Assembly: GCA_963995505.1 (NCBI GenBank)
Contig: OZ023188.1
Coordinates: forward strand, 4,898,001 to 4,962,000
DNA from: Hypericum androsaemum
Taxonomy: Eukaryota > Streptophyta > Magnoliopsida > Malpighiales > Hypericaceae
DNA: 64,000 nucleotides
Direction of reading: 5' to 3'
The translations under genes and the position numbers were made by a program. This document shows positions 10,801 through 22,064 of this stretch, piece by piece. The notes under the pieces were generated by a model. It worked only from the letters and a program-made list of their open reading frames with translations. It searched no databases and was not told the DNA's origin. Within the stretch, counting starts at the first letter, position 1; every line of letters starts with the position of its first letter.

Positions 10801-12205
10801 ATGGCCAACGGGTACCAGAATCAGGGGAACACGAACGTGCCGTCCACCGCTCCGGCGAAGCAAACCGTCCCGCCGGCCAAGTCCGGTGACACCCAGTCCG
10901 TCCTCAAACGGTAACTCGACTTGGGTCCTTGTCCTTTTCCCATTTCCTCCTCAAAGTTCCTTCCTTTTTTCCCTTTCTGATCAATTCTTCCCGTTTCTTG
11001 GAAACCCCAGGTTGCAGTCTGAATTGATGGCCCTCATGGTAGGAAAAGACGAAATTGCCCTTTGAGTTCTTTAGCAGATTGATGAATTGAATAGGGGTAA
11101 TATTGCAATTGTGTCTTGCAGATGAGTGGGGAAACGGGGATCTCTGCGTTCCCAGAGGAGGACAACATCTTCTTGTGGAAAGGGACGATAAAGGGAAGCA
11201 AAGACACTGTCTTTGAAGGGACAGAGTACAGGCTGTCGCTTGCCTTCCCCAACGACTACCCCTTCAAGCCGCCCAAGGTCAAGTTCGAGACGGGTTGCTT
11301 CCACCCGAATGTCGATGTCTACGGCAACATCTGCCTCGACATCCTTCAGGTAACGCCCCCGCGCATCGATGCTGGTTTAACGTTCTTCCTACGCCGGGTG
11401 TAGTGCATTCAATCTCCGAGACTTCTCGTACTGATAGCGATCCAACATTGTGTTAATGTTCCGTTTTAGAGGGATGAGTCGTTGTTAATGAACCGTCGGA
11501 TCGAGATGCAAGTTACGGAACATAGGGTTCTTGTGATGTGGCTTAGTGCATTCCGATTTGTCTTGCTGATTGGACTGTAATGTATTGTTTTAGAGGAATG
11601 AGTCGTTGTCAATGAACCGTCGGATTGAGATGGGTTCTTGTGGTATGGCTGTGCATTCTGATTTGTCTTGCTGATTGGACCGAAATGTTTATCGCAATGC
11701 TGCTGAATTTGGCACCTAGAGGTGGTAGCACATTGGAAGATAGCTTGTGATGCTTGTAGGCTGGTTGATTTTATCTGATTTGGTACTGCTTCTGATCTTT
11801 TGGCAGGACAAATGGTCCTCTGCGTACGACATTAGAACGACGCTCCTTTCCATCCAGAGCCTGCTTGGAGGTAATATTTTGATAGACGAGGATAGATGTC
11901 TACTCTTTCGGCTACTCAAATTAGGTTGAAAGGCTTGACTGCTAAATTAGTTGAATTTCTTTGTGTGCAATTTTTGCAGAGCCAAACATAAGTTCACCTC
12001 TAAACACTCAGGCAGCGCAACTCTGGAGCAATCAAGAAGGTAAAAAGTTATGAGCAATCAAGAGAGAGGATTCTTCTTCTTCCTCCTTTCTCTCATCTTT
12101 CTGGTATATGGGATTTTGTCTAATTTTTTCTGCTTTTTGATGTTTCTTCTTGCTGCAGAGTATAGGAAAATGGTGGAGAAATTGTACAAGCCTCCAAGTG
12201 CATAG
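10801..12205 (+). CDS. UBC20: Ubiquitin-conjugating enzyme E2, UBC19/20 (UBE2C/UbcH10) type
   Basis: Six exons join in frame: 10801-10910, 11011-11038, 11122-11349, 11807-11870, 11980-12039 and 12159-12205. Every intron is GT-AG, and the product is 178 aa. The UBC fold is complete. HPN is at residues 107-109, and the catalytic Cys is about residue 117 in GNICLDIL. The sequence then runs through [24 protein letters not shown] to the C-terminal KLYKPPSA. The flexible Gln/Pro-rich N-terminus of about 35 residues is typical of the UBE2C group, the E2 that initiates ubiquitin chains on substrates of the anaphase-promoting complex. The start is the first ATG after a CT-rich leader and gives the family N-terminus. 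UBC19 and UBC20 cannot be told apart here, so the symbol means the pair. The gene appears intact and ends about 410 bp from the end of a convergent sulfotransferase gene. Confidence 0.93.
11463..11690 (+). repeat. Tandem duplication of about 115 bp inside UBC intron 3
   Basis: A block starting GTTTTAGAGGGATGAGTCG near 11463 recurs near 11587 with a few substitutions and a short deletion; both copies end in TTTGTCTTGCTGATTGGAC. It is intronic and does not touch the splice sites. Confidence 0.85.
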
Positions 12206-12619
12206 AGAAGATGACGTGTGACAGAAATTCAGTTTCTTTATATCGTTGTCTTCATTTCCTTGACGTGTAACGAAATTCTCTCTCTTGAGGATCAATAATG
12301 GATGATTCTTTTGTTCTCCTTCTGTTTGGATTTCAGAATTAAATTCGCATCCACTGGGAGAACATTTGATACACACATTGATGTACTCTATGTGACAAGT
12401 TTATACAGTGTGCCTGGGGGAAGAAAATGATGGGATCTTATAATAATGAGATATATAATGAGGAGAAAATCATTTTATTTTATCCAATGTCTCCAATATT
12501 GTGAGTTCATAACAACAACAAATATTGCAGGAAACACTTAACTTACAGACTCAAAAGAAACAGCATCACTCTTAAACTAGAACAAGTGCAAAAGGAAGGA
12601 TTCATGCATATATATGTTT
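12206..12619. other. Convergent 3' flanks of the UBC and sulfotransferase genes
   Basis: No gene is seen. This stretch must hold the 3' UTR and polyadenylation signals of both convergent genes. AATAAT/AATGAG-type A-rich motifs occur near 12293 and 12440-12470. Confidence 0.5.
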
Positions 12620-13624
12620 CTAGTAGGGTTCAAGAGGTAGCTGGAAGCTTAATCCGGAACCTGCCCACTTTTCCCGAGTGATCTTAACGATACGATCCAC
12701 CATGGGAGGAGTGAAATAGTTACTATAGTCTCCAACCGTTCCTTTCCTGAAAAATGCAGATAGCGGTATGTTAGCCACCTTACTATCGGGATGGATCCCG
12801 TTTAGATTGATCTCGAGGTTTTTCAGGTTCCGAAAGCTGCAGAATTCGACGATGTGATCCACGACGCCATGTTGCTCTTCTCGGGCAGCAAAAGGGCGGC
12901 CCACGAAGTCAGCCAGCTTCTTAACACAGCCTACAGGATCTTCCTTCATCTGTTCATAGTTGAGGAGGAGAATCTTGGCTGGTGCTTCTTGGCTGGCTTT
13001 CCAAAACTCCAACACATGGTCCCAGTACATCCCACTGTTGACCACTCCGCTGCAGAACTGTTCGAAGCACTGATCCATCGGAAGAGGCTCCGGTTGCAGA
13101 CCATCGTTGCGTCGAAACTTGACGTGATGGTAGAACTGCCAGAACGAGGTGAAGAGGTCCATCGGGTTCCTCCAAACATACACAATCTTACACGACGAGG
13201 TCCTGATGCTACCCGGCAAGCCGGCATAAGGGATGTGAGTGGCCATGATCCTAGGGGCAGTTGCTCCTACGATCTTCTCCGCATTGTGGAAGAACTCGAA
13301 GTCAACGATGGGCACGAGAGTAACCGGACTCGTGTACTGCAGGGGGCTTTCACCGAGATTCGGGAAGCGACCGCGGTTGACGATGGAGTAAAGGAGGGCT
13401 TTGGTCCACGTCGTACCGGCTTTCGGGAAGGTGGCCAGTACGATGTCGTCGTCTGAAGCAATGAACTTCTTTTGGAATGCCACTATTGACTTCAGAGCCA
13501 AGGAAGAAAACCAAGTTCCTTGGTAGAGGACAAGGTCTCCTATGGTATCCCAATCTCTCTCCTTTGGTAGGGTAGAAAGCAATTCCTTCACCTCCTTCTC
13601 CACATCTTCAAGATCATATGCCAT
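12620..13624 (-). CDS. Cytosolic sulfotransferase (SOT family), intact single exon
   Basis: A 334-aa intact frame without introns, as in most plant SOTs. The enzyme transfers sulfate from PAPS to hydroxyl groups of small metabolites such as brassinosteroids, flavonoids, jasmonates or desulfoglucosinolates; the acceptor cannot be read from sequence. The 5'-phosphosulfate loop FPKAGTTWTKAL starts near residue 66. The presumed catalytic base His is near residue 130 (MATHIPYAGLP), the PAPS 3'-phosphate region YVWRNPMD near 149, and the C-terminal RKGTVGDYSNYFT motif near 293. The usual GDW in the last motif is GDY here. No signal peptide is visible, consistent with a cytosolic enzyme. It shares the KEVKELLSTLPKE-type N-terminus with the second sulfotransferase at 32 kb, so the two probably descend from one local family. 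The longest-ATG start gives the normal family length. Confidence 0.95.
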   Translation of the reverse strand: MAYDLEDVEKEVKELLSTLPKERDWDTIGDLVLYQGTWFSSLALKSIVAFQKKFIASDDDIVLATFPKAGTTWTKALLYSIVNRGRFPNLGESPLQYTSPVTLVPIVDFEFFHNAEKIVGATAPRIMATHIPYAGLPGSIRTSSCKIVYVWRNPMDLFTSFWQFYHHVKFRRNDGLQPEPLPMDQCFEQFCSGVVNSGMYWDHVLEFWKASQEAPAKILLLNYEQMKEDPVGCVKKLADFVGRPFAAREEQHGVVDHIVEFCSFRNLKNLEINLNGIHPDSKVANIPLSAFFRKGTVGDYSNYFTPPMVDRIVKITREKWAGSGLSFQLPLEPY

Positions 13625-13710
13625 CTTGGTTCTTAATTTGAGGCCTTTTGGTGTTGGGAAATATATGTTTGTTGTTTTTGCTTACTGATTTATGGCAGAT
13701 GAAATGCATG

Positions 13711-13717
13711 ATTTATA
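13711..13717 (-). promoter_or_regulatory. TATA box of the minus-strand sulfotransferase gene
   Basis: Reads CTATAAAT on the minus strand, about 90 bp upstream of the start codon. This gives a plausible leader of 50-60 nt. Confidence 0.6.
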
Positions 13718-13792
13718 GGCTTATTTCACACGATGTACTAAATATTTAGATCAACTAATAAAAAACGAATTTTTACTAATGAGTGATTGGTA

Positions 13793-13892
13793 CTAAAGAC
13801 CATTTAGCTTAGCGGTACAAGGAGTGTACTATTTTTAGGAGGTTCAGAGTTCAAAATCTGATGTGGTGTAAAAAATTTATCTTTCAAAAAAA
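13793..13892 (+). mobile_element. SINE (tRNA-derived-like) with 17-bp target duplication
   Basis: A 100-bp insert is bounded by a perfect 17-bp direct repeat, ACTAATGAGTGATTGGT (13776-13792 and 13893-13909). It contains an A-box-like TAGCTTAGCGG near its start and a B-box-like GTTCAAAATC about 45 bp on, the layout of an RNA polymerase III promoter. It ends in a short A-rich tail. Length, promoter layout, tail and long target duplication together point to a tRNA-derived SINE. The family is not identified. Confidence 0.8.
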
Positions 13893-13909
13893 ACTAATGA
13901 GTGATTGGT

Positions 13910-16900
13910 GGCAAATGAATGTTTTATTTTGAAGGGGCAAAATATTCCTATTTTGTTTCATCATTTGGGAACCTGCATATTGTTCCATTTTAAATGAATA
14001 TTTAAAGGTCTTCTTTAATTCATAAAACTTTATGGTGTTTATTATGGGTGGCATGGCTTCTATCATCTTTTGCATGTCTCTAGGTTTATCTATGTTTATA
14101 AATTATTTTCCATGCTTAGTTTCAAATCCCAAATTCACAAGGATCAAACTCTTTCACTCAAGAGGTCCACACTTTTTTATAAGAAAAAAATTATGCTGAA
14201 TATTATACTTACTAAAAATTGAATCATGCACTCGAGATCCATTGGCCACCTCTTATTTCCAAAGAATCATCCAGGAAAAAGAATTGCAGTAGGTAGTGTC
14301 TACTTTTGTCATTCTATATTTAAATTATTATTATCTGAATAGACATCTATCCACTTCCTTTAAATTTATGCATAAAACCACAGGAAGTTCAGACAAAACA
14401 TTAAGACAAAGAAAATACATAACATTAACAAAATATTAATGTTTTACTTAGGCCACTTGGGCAACTTGCCATTGTTTGCTACATGTACGTAAATCTAATT
14501 ATTTTACTTATTAAAAAGAAAAAAAAGAAGCGAAATAAGAATAAAATAGTTCAGAGATGTCGGAAATTGTTTTTGTTTCTGTGCAAAAGGGCTTTGGAAA
14601 TTCTTACTATAATTGTAAGTCAACTTTAATGTAATTTCCACCAAATGAACTCTATTTTTAACTACAACTATATATGCTTGATGCTTTTCTAAATAGTAAC
14701 AAATGACCAATGTTATTTGCAACAATAGAAAAATTAATTATACATAAAATAGAACAATTAAAAGATTATGCTTCGCTTGAAGGATAATCTAGTGTACTAA
14801 TATTAGGACAACTAGTACCTTATACTTTTTTGGACGGCTAAAATTAGTTTCTTATACTTAAACCTGGTTTCAGTTAGGATGATTAGCATTTAGACCATTT
14901 TTTATTGATCGGGTGACATATTAACATCCTATATGGTATACTGACACGTCAGAATAGATTCCTCTCATTAAATAATTAATAAAATATTAAATAATAAAAA
15001 ATTATGATATAAACCTAGAAAATTAAATAATTTTAATTCTTAACCTCCTATTCAGGACCATACTTACGCTACTTGGACCAATTCCGTCATTGGTTATGAC
15101 GTGCAATTTTTTTTGGTCAAAAATGTCAAATTACACTCTTCTATAAATTAATTGTTGGCAGTTGAGTGAGGGTAGATGGGTTTCAGATTCAATGGGGACT
15201 ATATAAAATATGTTCATATAGAGGGGACTAAATTTGGGCCGTCTGATTTGATTGTCTTTAAATCTGATGGTCAATAACCCATCACGTGATATTGGTTTGC
15301 ATGTGAAGTGACATTGCTTTGCTTATAAAGTGATATTGGTTTGCATGAGACTGGTTTGCATATGAAGTAATATTGGTTTGCATGTGAAATGATATTGGTT
15401 TGTATGTGAAATAATATTAGTTTGCGTTAGTCCCTATCGGTGGAGACAAAGGTTGTCCTCACTGAATCCAACCCAGGGTAGGGTGACATTCATCATTTGA
15501 TTCTTGGTTGTGCCTTGTTCAACTGTCACTTTGGTGGTGTGCAAGAGTCGTTGGTCAATTTCTACTCGTAGAAATGGCAAAACTTTGTTTGAGAGATAAA
15601 CAAAGTCCAATACCATCTAGAGCTCCGGAGTTTAGGTTAATTCGTCTAAATTTTTTAAGATTCCAAAAAAAAACTTTGGTGGCGTGCAATTTGCGGGTAG
15701 AGAACACGATGATTCTATTATATTTGTGCAAGAAAGCTGTAAATTTACTTATAAAAAGCTGTAAATTTGATCCAATCAGAGATGGGTACGCTCAACTGAA
15801 CATAAATAAAATTTGTGCATACAAGAATTATTTCTACTCTTTGGAGAGATCCTAAAGTCAAAAGTCGGGCACTGTGAGTTACTTGGTGTCTATTAGAGTA
15901 AGTAACATTCGAATTCAAGAAATCAACTGCATCATCTCACAATTAGACGCGGTTAAAACTATAAACCTATATCTAGAATAAGAAATTCAGAGAACTAGTT
16001 TTCATTTTAGGAAAAAATATACCATTGGTATTGTTGGTTTAAAACCTATCGATTAAAATTTTTCTCCAATTAAAATCACTTGGAGCCTTTGGCAGTTATT
16101 CTGAACGTAGTTGATTTGTTCAGAATCAATATAAAGAAACCAAATAAATAAATCTGAAAAAAATGAAGTTGGGTAGGTTGAAAATTTGATATTATGTTTA
16201 GTAATTAATATATATATATATATTATTAATATTATTTTAAAAAAAATTGGGTAAGATCAGGACATGATCTTATAGATCCATATCCATATCTTTATCATTT
16301 TAAAATATAAGGACTCTAAGAGAGGGAATGCATTGAGGTTAGGGATGAGAGAGAAAGAAAGGGGATAATTTCCATGTCATTGGAAAAGTAGATATGGCTT
16401 ACCACATCGTAAAAAAGCGACATCTTTTCGGCACGTAAAATAACTGTCCAAAGCTCTAAATTATTTCAATTGAAATTTTTTTGACTTAATTGATAAATTT
16501 CAAAGATACCTGCTAAGTGTACTTTTCCCTTAGTTTTTAATCATGTCTAGAACCATAGTTTTAAAAAAGCATCGGACTGTGAATCAGACGCAACCCCGGG
16601 TCAGAAAAGGTGGTAAGGACGCCAACTTTATCCGGATGAAATCTGGTTGGACCAGACCAGGTGAGTTGGTCAATTTTCTGACTCGGATCGCCCAATCTGA
16701 CCAGATTTTGCCCAACCCAAACTAATTTTTTTTAAATCATATCCGGACTCGATTTTTCGAAATCAACACAAAATAAACTAAATCAACATAAAAAATTATA
16801 CTAGAGATTAAATAAATTTACCAATATATAGAGAATATAGATTTTTAAACGTATAATTTACTCTATTTATTATTTTAAAATAGAAAAAATATATATATAT

Positions 16901-17577
16901 CTAATTCGACCAATAATCTAATCGACCAGATCGGTTGACCCAAAAATCGGACCAAACTCCGGTCGACCTCCGGCTATGCCTAGTTCTCGATTTTGATCAA
17001 GCTTCATACGTCAGTTTATTTTATTGGTCTATGACCATCGGGTATTCATTACCAAGTTTATGAACAATCAATTCCAAGTCGAGTTACGATAATTTTTGTT
17101 TCCTTTCACAAACTTTTAACTAAAAATCAAATCTCTTCTCGCTTACGTTAACATTAGCATCGAAACTAATTATTCGCCGACCAGATTCCTCTACAGAAAT
17201 GCTTTGACCAAATCGCCGACCAGCTTCTTGTTGCATTTATGTATTATTTTCATGTAAGCAGATTTACGGCCAACTGTTGAGATCGACTTGCTTAATGCAG
17301 CCAAATGGAGACGGAAGATTCCTTTTTCTCGCGATTAGGCCAACGGGAATTTGTTTTTGTTGGAAACCACCCAATATATGAACATCCATCGGAACAACTA
17401 ATCCATGTTGGTAGTAAAACTCTTTTAACACTATCTCAACGTGTCCTTTGGTCAACAGAACATAAAGACGGACATTGTGCAAAGATAATCCCAGAAACAT
17501 TTCCTGACCTTGGAGTTGGTCTATCTGTTTATCTCGCGGGTTTAAACCCAGCTGCAGAAAATCCACTGCTGCTAGAT
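13910..17577. other. AT-rich gene-free stretch
   Basis: No credible gene was found; open frames are short and unconserved-looking. It holds a degenerate tandem repeat at about 15286-15430 and TA-rich simple sequence near 16205 and 16890. A region at 16545-16990 is rich in CCGGT/GACC words and resembles a decayed non-autonomous element, but I could not define its ends. The last 300 bp is probably the 3' UTR of the TAN1-like gene. Confidence 0.5.
15286..15430 (+). repeat. Degenerate tandem repeat, unit about 22-25 bp
   Basis: Five to six copies of a unit like GATATTGGTTTGCATGTGAA, with substitutions and small length changes between copies. No function is evident. Confidence 0.8.
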
Positions 17578-20500
17578 TCATGGTGATGTGAGCTGCCTGA
17601 GGTTGTACTTCGACAGCTCCTTGTACTTCTCAACGACCCCGATCAAGCAAACAGTCTGACAAAACGGAATCGAAGAAATTCTTATGAACATCACAACCGA
17701 AAACGGGTATCGATAAACTGATCAAAAGCATCTATCAACACGAGCAAACCTGACTAATATTCCAAATAAAATAAACATGAGCTTCTAAGTCTAGCAGAGC
17801 AACTTACTGGGAAATTAAGGTTTAGCAAGGGAGTGTACTCTTACTTTTGCAATCTCAACTACAATGGTCTTGTCCGGATTGCGAAGATCAACTTTATGAG
17901 GCGCGGGAACAGATTTTGCAACAGCATCAATTATCTTCATTCTGTCAATACCAGTATTTGCACGGGCTTCATAAAGTACCGCAAACTGCTCAAGGAAAAA
18001 ACAAACAAACGGATTATATACAAGACTATATAATGTGTATCATCACTTGGATACTGGCAACCAGGTATTACAATGTGTATCATCACTTGGTATATAAAAT
18101 GTTGGCATTGGCTTCTTTCTTGAAGGATTCCAAGTTGGAAGTGATTGAAAAATTGCTAGTTTATTTAATCAATCCAATTCAGCCCAGTAATTGCTGTAAC
18201 TTTCATCACCGGAGAATCTATATCTTAGAAAGTGTTCCTTTTTATTAAAAACAATGCCAAAAAATTGCACTCTTGCCTATTCTAGTGAAACACAGTGATC
18301 TAAGTGCTCATCCAAATTTGTTCTCATTTAGTCGAGTAATCATGCTCACTATTTATGCAATTTCAAAAGGTAAGAAGTGTAAGTTTGATGGGTTTTTTCC
18401 ACACCTTGGCTGGTTCTTGAGCATCCGCTGGAAAATGCTTTGCCACAAGTGGTGCAATTGCTTTAGAAATTTCCTCTTCTGAGGAATAGCATGCCACTTC
18501 AATAGGTAAAACCCTTAGAATGAACCTGAAAATCAGAAGCAGCACACCCTTTAGCCTCTATGTGGTAGCATTTTGAAGAGAAACTTGATAAGACCTTAAG
18601 GGTTAGTGTTATTCTAGACTGTCAACAAAGGCTTCACCAATAGATAAAAGTTGGCCTTGTTTCCCTAATCGGAGAAAATAATTGTGAGATCTTATAAGTT
18701 AGGAAATACACATACCTTGACATGTGTTTCTTTGTCGATGCTGCAGATGTCATCATATGCTGTGCAACGTCCTTAGGAGAAGGATCTCCATCTCTCTTGC
18801 GCATTTGAATGAAGACAACTCCGTTACAACCTGAATCTAGGTTGACAAAGAGCCTCTGACAGACGGGCAAGGACAACCACAATAATCATCGATAGGCCTC
18901 AATCAACATAATGGGGATGATTTACCGATGTTCAGTGTAAGGTTCAATGCACCTCAAACTCAAAAGGACATTTACTAAGTATAACACCGAAATACAATGC
19001 ACCAGGAAATTTAGATTTCAACATCTAAGATGAAAATGCAGAAAGCAAAAGAAAAAGAAAAAAGTGAATAAACACACATATTTAAGAGTCTAAAAAACAG
19101 TTTTCTATTCATTCTCCTATCTTAATCTTTTCTTATGCACCAACGCTGAATGAATGAAGTGGCATGAACAGAAAACCACATGTACCTTATTCCTGTCTCC
19201 GAGTTCTTTAAGCTCCTCATCAATCAGTTTATCAATTGACTTCTCCGTTGTATCGACGCCGCCTTTAGGACAACTTGAATCAACACAAGGATTCTTCGCC
19301 AGTGGCTCAATGGCTTCATTTTCTTGATCGATAAGATCCTTGGCACCTTCCTGACTGCCATTACTCGGATTTTCCGCCTCACTGCCACTGGGTACATTGT
19401 CCACATTAGGAGAACATAACTTCTCATCAGTCACTTTAACTTTATCAGCTAAAGAACTTTTAGCTTCATTCTCCTCTTGCTCTTTCCCATCATCGCTGTT
19501 GTTATTCTCATCACTGTCATCATCTTCCTCCTGCTTTCCTTTCTCCTCCTTGCAATCATCTTCTTCTTCTTCATCATCAGAATAAGTGAACTTAATTTTT
19601 TTGTTCGATGGTTTCTTAGGTTGCCCTGTGGGTTTCCCATTAGTTTCCTTTCCAGAAACCAGCTCTTCATAGAACTGCGACCAATAGAATAACACCCAGT
19701 CACAAATGACGATGAAGCGAAACTGTAATTCGTCGGTGAACAACTCCCTAAGATTCAATTCATAACTCGCATCTTAGCATATGAGATCCGCAGGTTAACT
19801 TGAAAACAAAGCAATGAAAATAAATTGCACACCATGAACGAGAAAAAAATCATGTAAACAGATGTATCAATGAAAATAAATTGCACAACATGAACCAGCA
19901 AACTTCCTAGGCTGGAAGTAATCATGTAAACGGGATGCATCAATGAATGTCTAAACAAAAGAAGCCAATAACCAAGAAAAAGCTGTAGATACAACAAGAG
20001 CAAAAGAATTAAACTTTTGACATCAAAATATTCTCTTCTACACACATATTATCAACAAATAAACAAAGCAATCAGGTCTGGACGGTAAATGCCTACCACC
20101 CCTGTTCACTCCAGGGGTTTGAAATCTTGTCACAACCAGGGTATGAACCCTGTTCACTCCAAGCCAAATTCCTACCCCTCCGGTACACAAGCACTCACTC
20201 GAGTTACAGTCTTGTAAAAGGAGGGAGCTATCCATCGTAAGGTCTTTCAAGTTACCCAATCAGAAGCAACTGGAAGGCAATAGAGATGACTACAAATACT
20301 AAAAGGAAAACTGGTGCATTATCTTTCGGAACCTCTAATAATCGACCAAACTCATAAACAAGCACACGGACAGAACGTCTCCATGAATTGATTCAGACGA
20401 AAAGTACGGGGCTTTGGAAGGAGAACCATAAAACCCAGATGGGAAATCAACAACATAGAACAGTAAGCAGAACTCCAAGCAACAAAACCAACCAAACAGA

Positions 20501-20825
20501 CCAACAAAACAGAACAATAAAATCAAAGAGATACAGAGAGAGAGAGAGAGGTTTTTACAGTGTCGATAACATTAATGGCCTCGCGAGACGCCTGAAGCTC
20601 CCGGCCGCCGTCGCAAGTGATAAAGAAGCCCTGCACTCCTGGGTGCAACGGGTACGCTCCCTTCTTCTTCACCGCCTTCTGTATTCACATCGAATATTTG
20701 ATATAAGTAAATAAATCAATTTTAAAAAAAACGAATTTTAAACTGTAAGAAAAGGTTACGTTGTGGGGGCGGTAGCGCTGCTTCCTCTTCTTGGAGTCGG
20801 TGGTTGGGTTGTTCCCTGTTGCCAT
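17578..20825 (-). CDS. TAN1: THUMP domain protein, TAN1/THUMPD1 homologue (tRNA ac4C cofactor)
   Basis: Seven minus-strand exons join in frame: 20760-20825, 20559-20678, 19186-19674, 18716-18855, 18405-18525, 17845-17985 and 17578-17655. The introns are GT-AG, and the product is 384 aa. The N-terminus KKRKQRYRPHN and the GVQGFFITCDGGRE block (about residues 37-50) are hallmarks of the TAN1/THUMPD1 family. The third exon encodes an unusually long acidic linker rich in D/E/K/S (about residues 75-225). The THUMP domain fills the last four exons and includes RLFVNLDSGCNGVVFIQM, FAVLYEARANTGIDRM and the C-terminal VVEKYKELSKYNLRQL. In yeast and animals the protein binds tRNA and brings it to the Kre33/NAT10 acetyltransferase, which makes ac4C12 in tRNA-Ser and tRNA-Leu; the same role is inferred here. 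Nothing appears broken. Confidence 0.9.
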
Positions 20826-21275
20826 TCTTGTGTTGTTGTTGTTGTTTCTCACTCAGGGTTTGGTCTGGTGTCGAAAGGGCAAGAGAGAGAGAGACCCCAA
20901 ATATTGGATTTTGATTAATTGGGCTCCTCCGATGGGCCTTTAAACCCCAAACCACCACCCCCCCTTATTGTTCTCGGGCCTTGGCAGCCCGTTTGGAAGG
21001 ACGATTGGCGGACTGGCGTCGATGTGTCATTTAACTACCTCTTGAGAATCTTACATATTTATTGTCTTAAAATTTTGAGTTGAAAATATGAATTCTAATA
21101 TGGTATTAGAGTAGATTGATCTCGTGCCAATTGATTTGCTCATATGACCCCTTTTTCATCGCACGTGGCTTGGTTCCACCCTAACGAGAATATAATTCAT
21201 TGTTAGTCACTCCACCTTAGAACAACTTGAACTACCATAATTGGAGCAAAATATATGCAAAAACTCTTAGCTCTA
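20826..21275. other. 5' flank of the TAN1-like gene
   Basis: No gene is seen. The first about 60 bp hold a GA-rich leader region. A block starting near 20938 (GGGCCTTTAAACC...TTGTTCTCGGGCC) recurs in diverged form near 27695, beyond the Copia insertion. Confidence 0.5.
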
Positions 21276-21372
21276 AGAAGAAGTAGACATTAGCTGATGG
21301 ATCTGTTCGTCCACCTGAGCTTAGTGATGATGATTACTTTGAGTGGAAAAGTTGCAATAGTATGATAATAAG

Positions 21373-22019
21373 TGTTGGGAATTTGACTCGTGCAACAGAA
21401 GCGGTAAATAAAATTTACCCCGGTAATTAATAATTACCACGGTCAAAAGTAGATGGGGAAGAAAAAATACCACCAAGAGGGAACACCAAGATTTACGTGG
21501 AAAACTCTCTAAATACCAGAGGGAAAAACCACGGGACCAGCTCCGAAAAATATCCACTAGTAAATAGAGAAATTACAGTGGTAAAAATATCCTCACTGCC
21601 CGATACCCCGAGTTATCCCACTCTCGTGTTTCACTCTTATTTTACAGTAGAGAATTTTTACTCACTCTATTTTTACCTCAAGCTCTCTCTCTCTCTCTCT
21701 AGAACTTGGAAACTCTCTATTTCTCTCTAAACTCTCTACTTGGAGTTTTTCTTCATTTTGTGGATGATGTTTCCATGGAAGATCATCTCCCCTTTTATAG
21801 AGGAGGACAGTTCATATGGAACAAATGTTCCATAAAATCCTCCATGTTTTCCTCCTTAATTTGTGGGCATCTTCATCATCATGTCCATCTTTTCTTGTCC
21901 TTAATTTGTGGGCATCTTCATCATCATGTCCATCTTTTCTTTTCCTTAATTTGTGGGCATCTTCATTATCATGTCCAATTAAATGAACTAAATGGACATA
22001 ATGGGGTGTGACCCCAATA
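21373..22019 (-). repeat. 3' LTR of copia 3
   Basis: Plus-strand ends are TGTTGG...CCAATA, an inverted pair with one mismatch. It contains three tandem copies of an approximately 54-bp unit (TTAATTTGTGGGCATCTTCA...) at about 21856-21990. Confidence 0.93.
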
Positions 22020-22064
22020 ATTCTCCCCCTCACACCCCATTGAGAGAGAGATTTCTGATTGAGC

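Noticed and set aside
11071..11304. Minus-strand open frames over UBC exon 3
   Set aside because: They are antisense shadows of a conserved exon.
12854..13456. 200-aa plus-strand open frame
   Set aside because: It is the antisense of the intact sulfotransferase and has no independent similarity.
14780..15260. Possible TIR element containing TAGTACCTTATACTTTT and GGGGACTAAATTTGGG words
   Set aside because: The words resemble TIR-element ends, but no inverted partner or target duplication could be placed.
16545..16990. Possible non-autonomous element with CCGGT/GACC-rich body
   Set aside because: The suspected inverted ends (TCTAGAACCATAG and CTATGCCTAGTTC) match weakly, and no target duplication was found.
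17264..17586. Open frames of 93-105 aa on both strands just beyond the TAN1 stop codon
   Set aside because: They lie in the probable 3' UTR, overlap each other on opposite strands, and match nothing I recognise.
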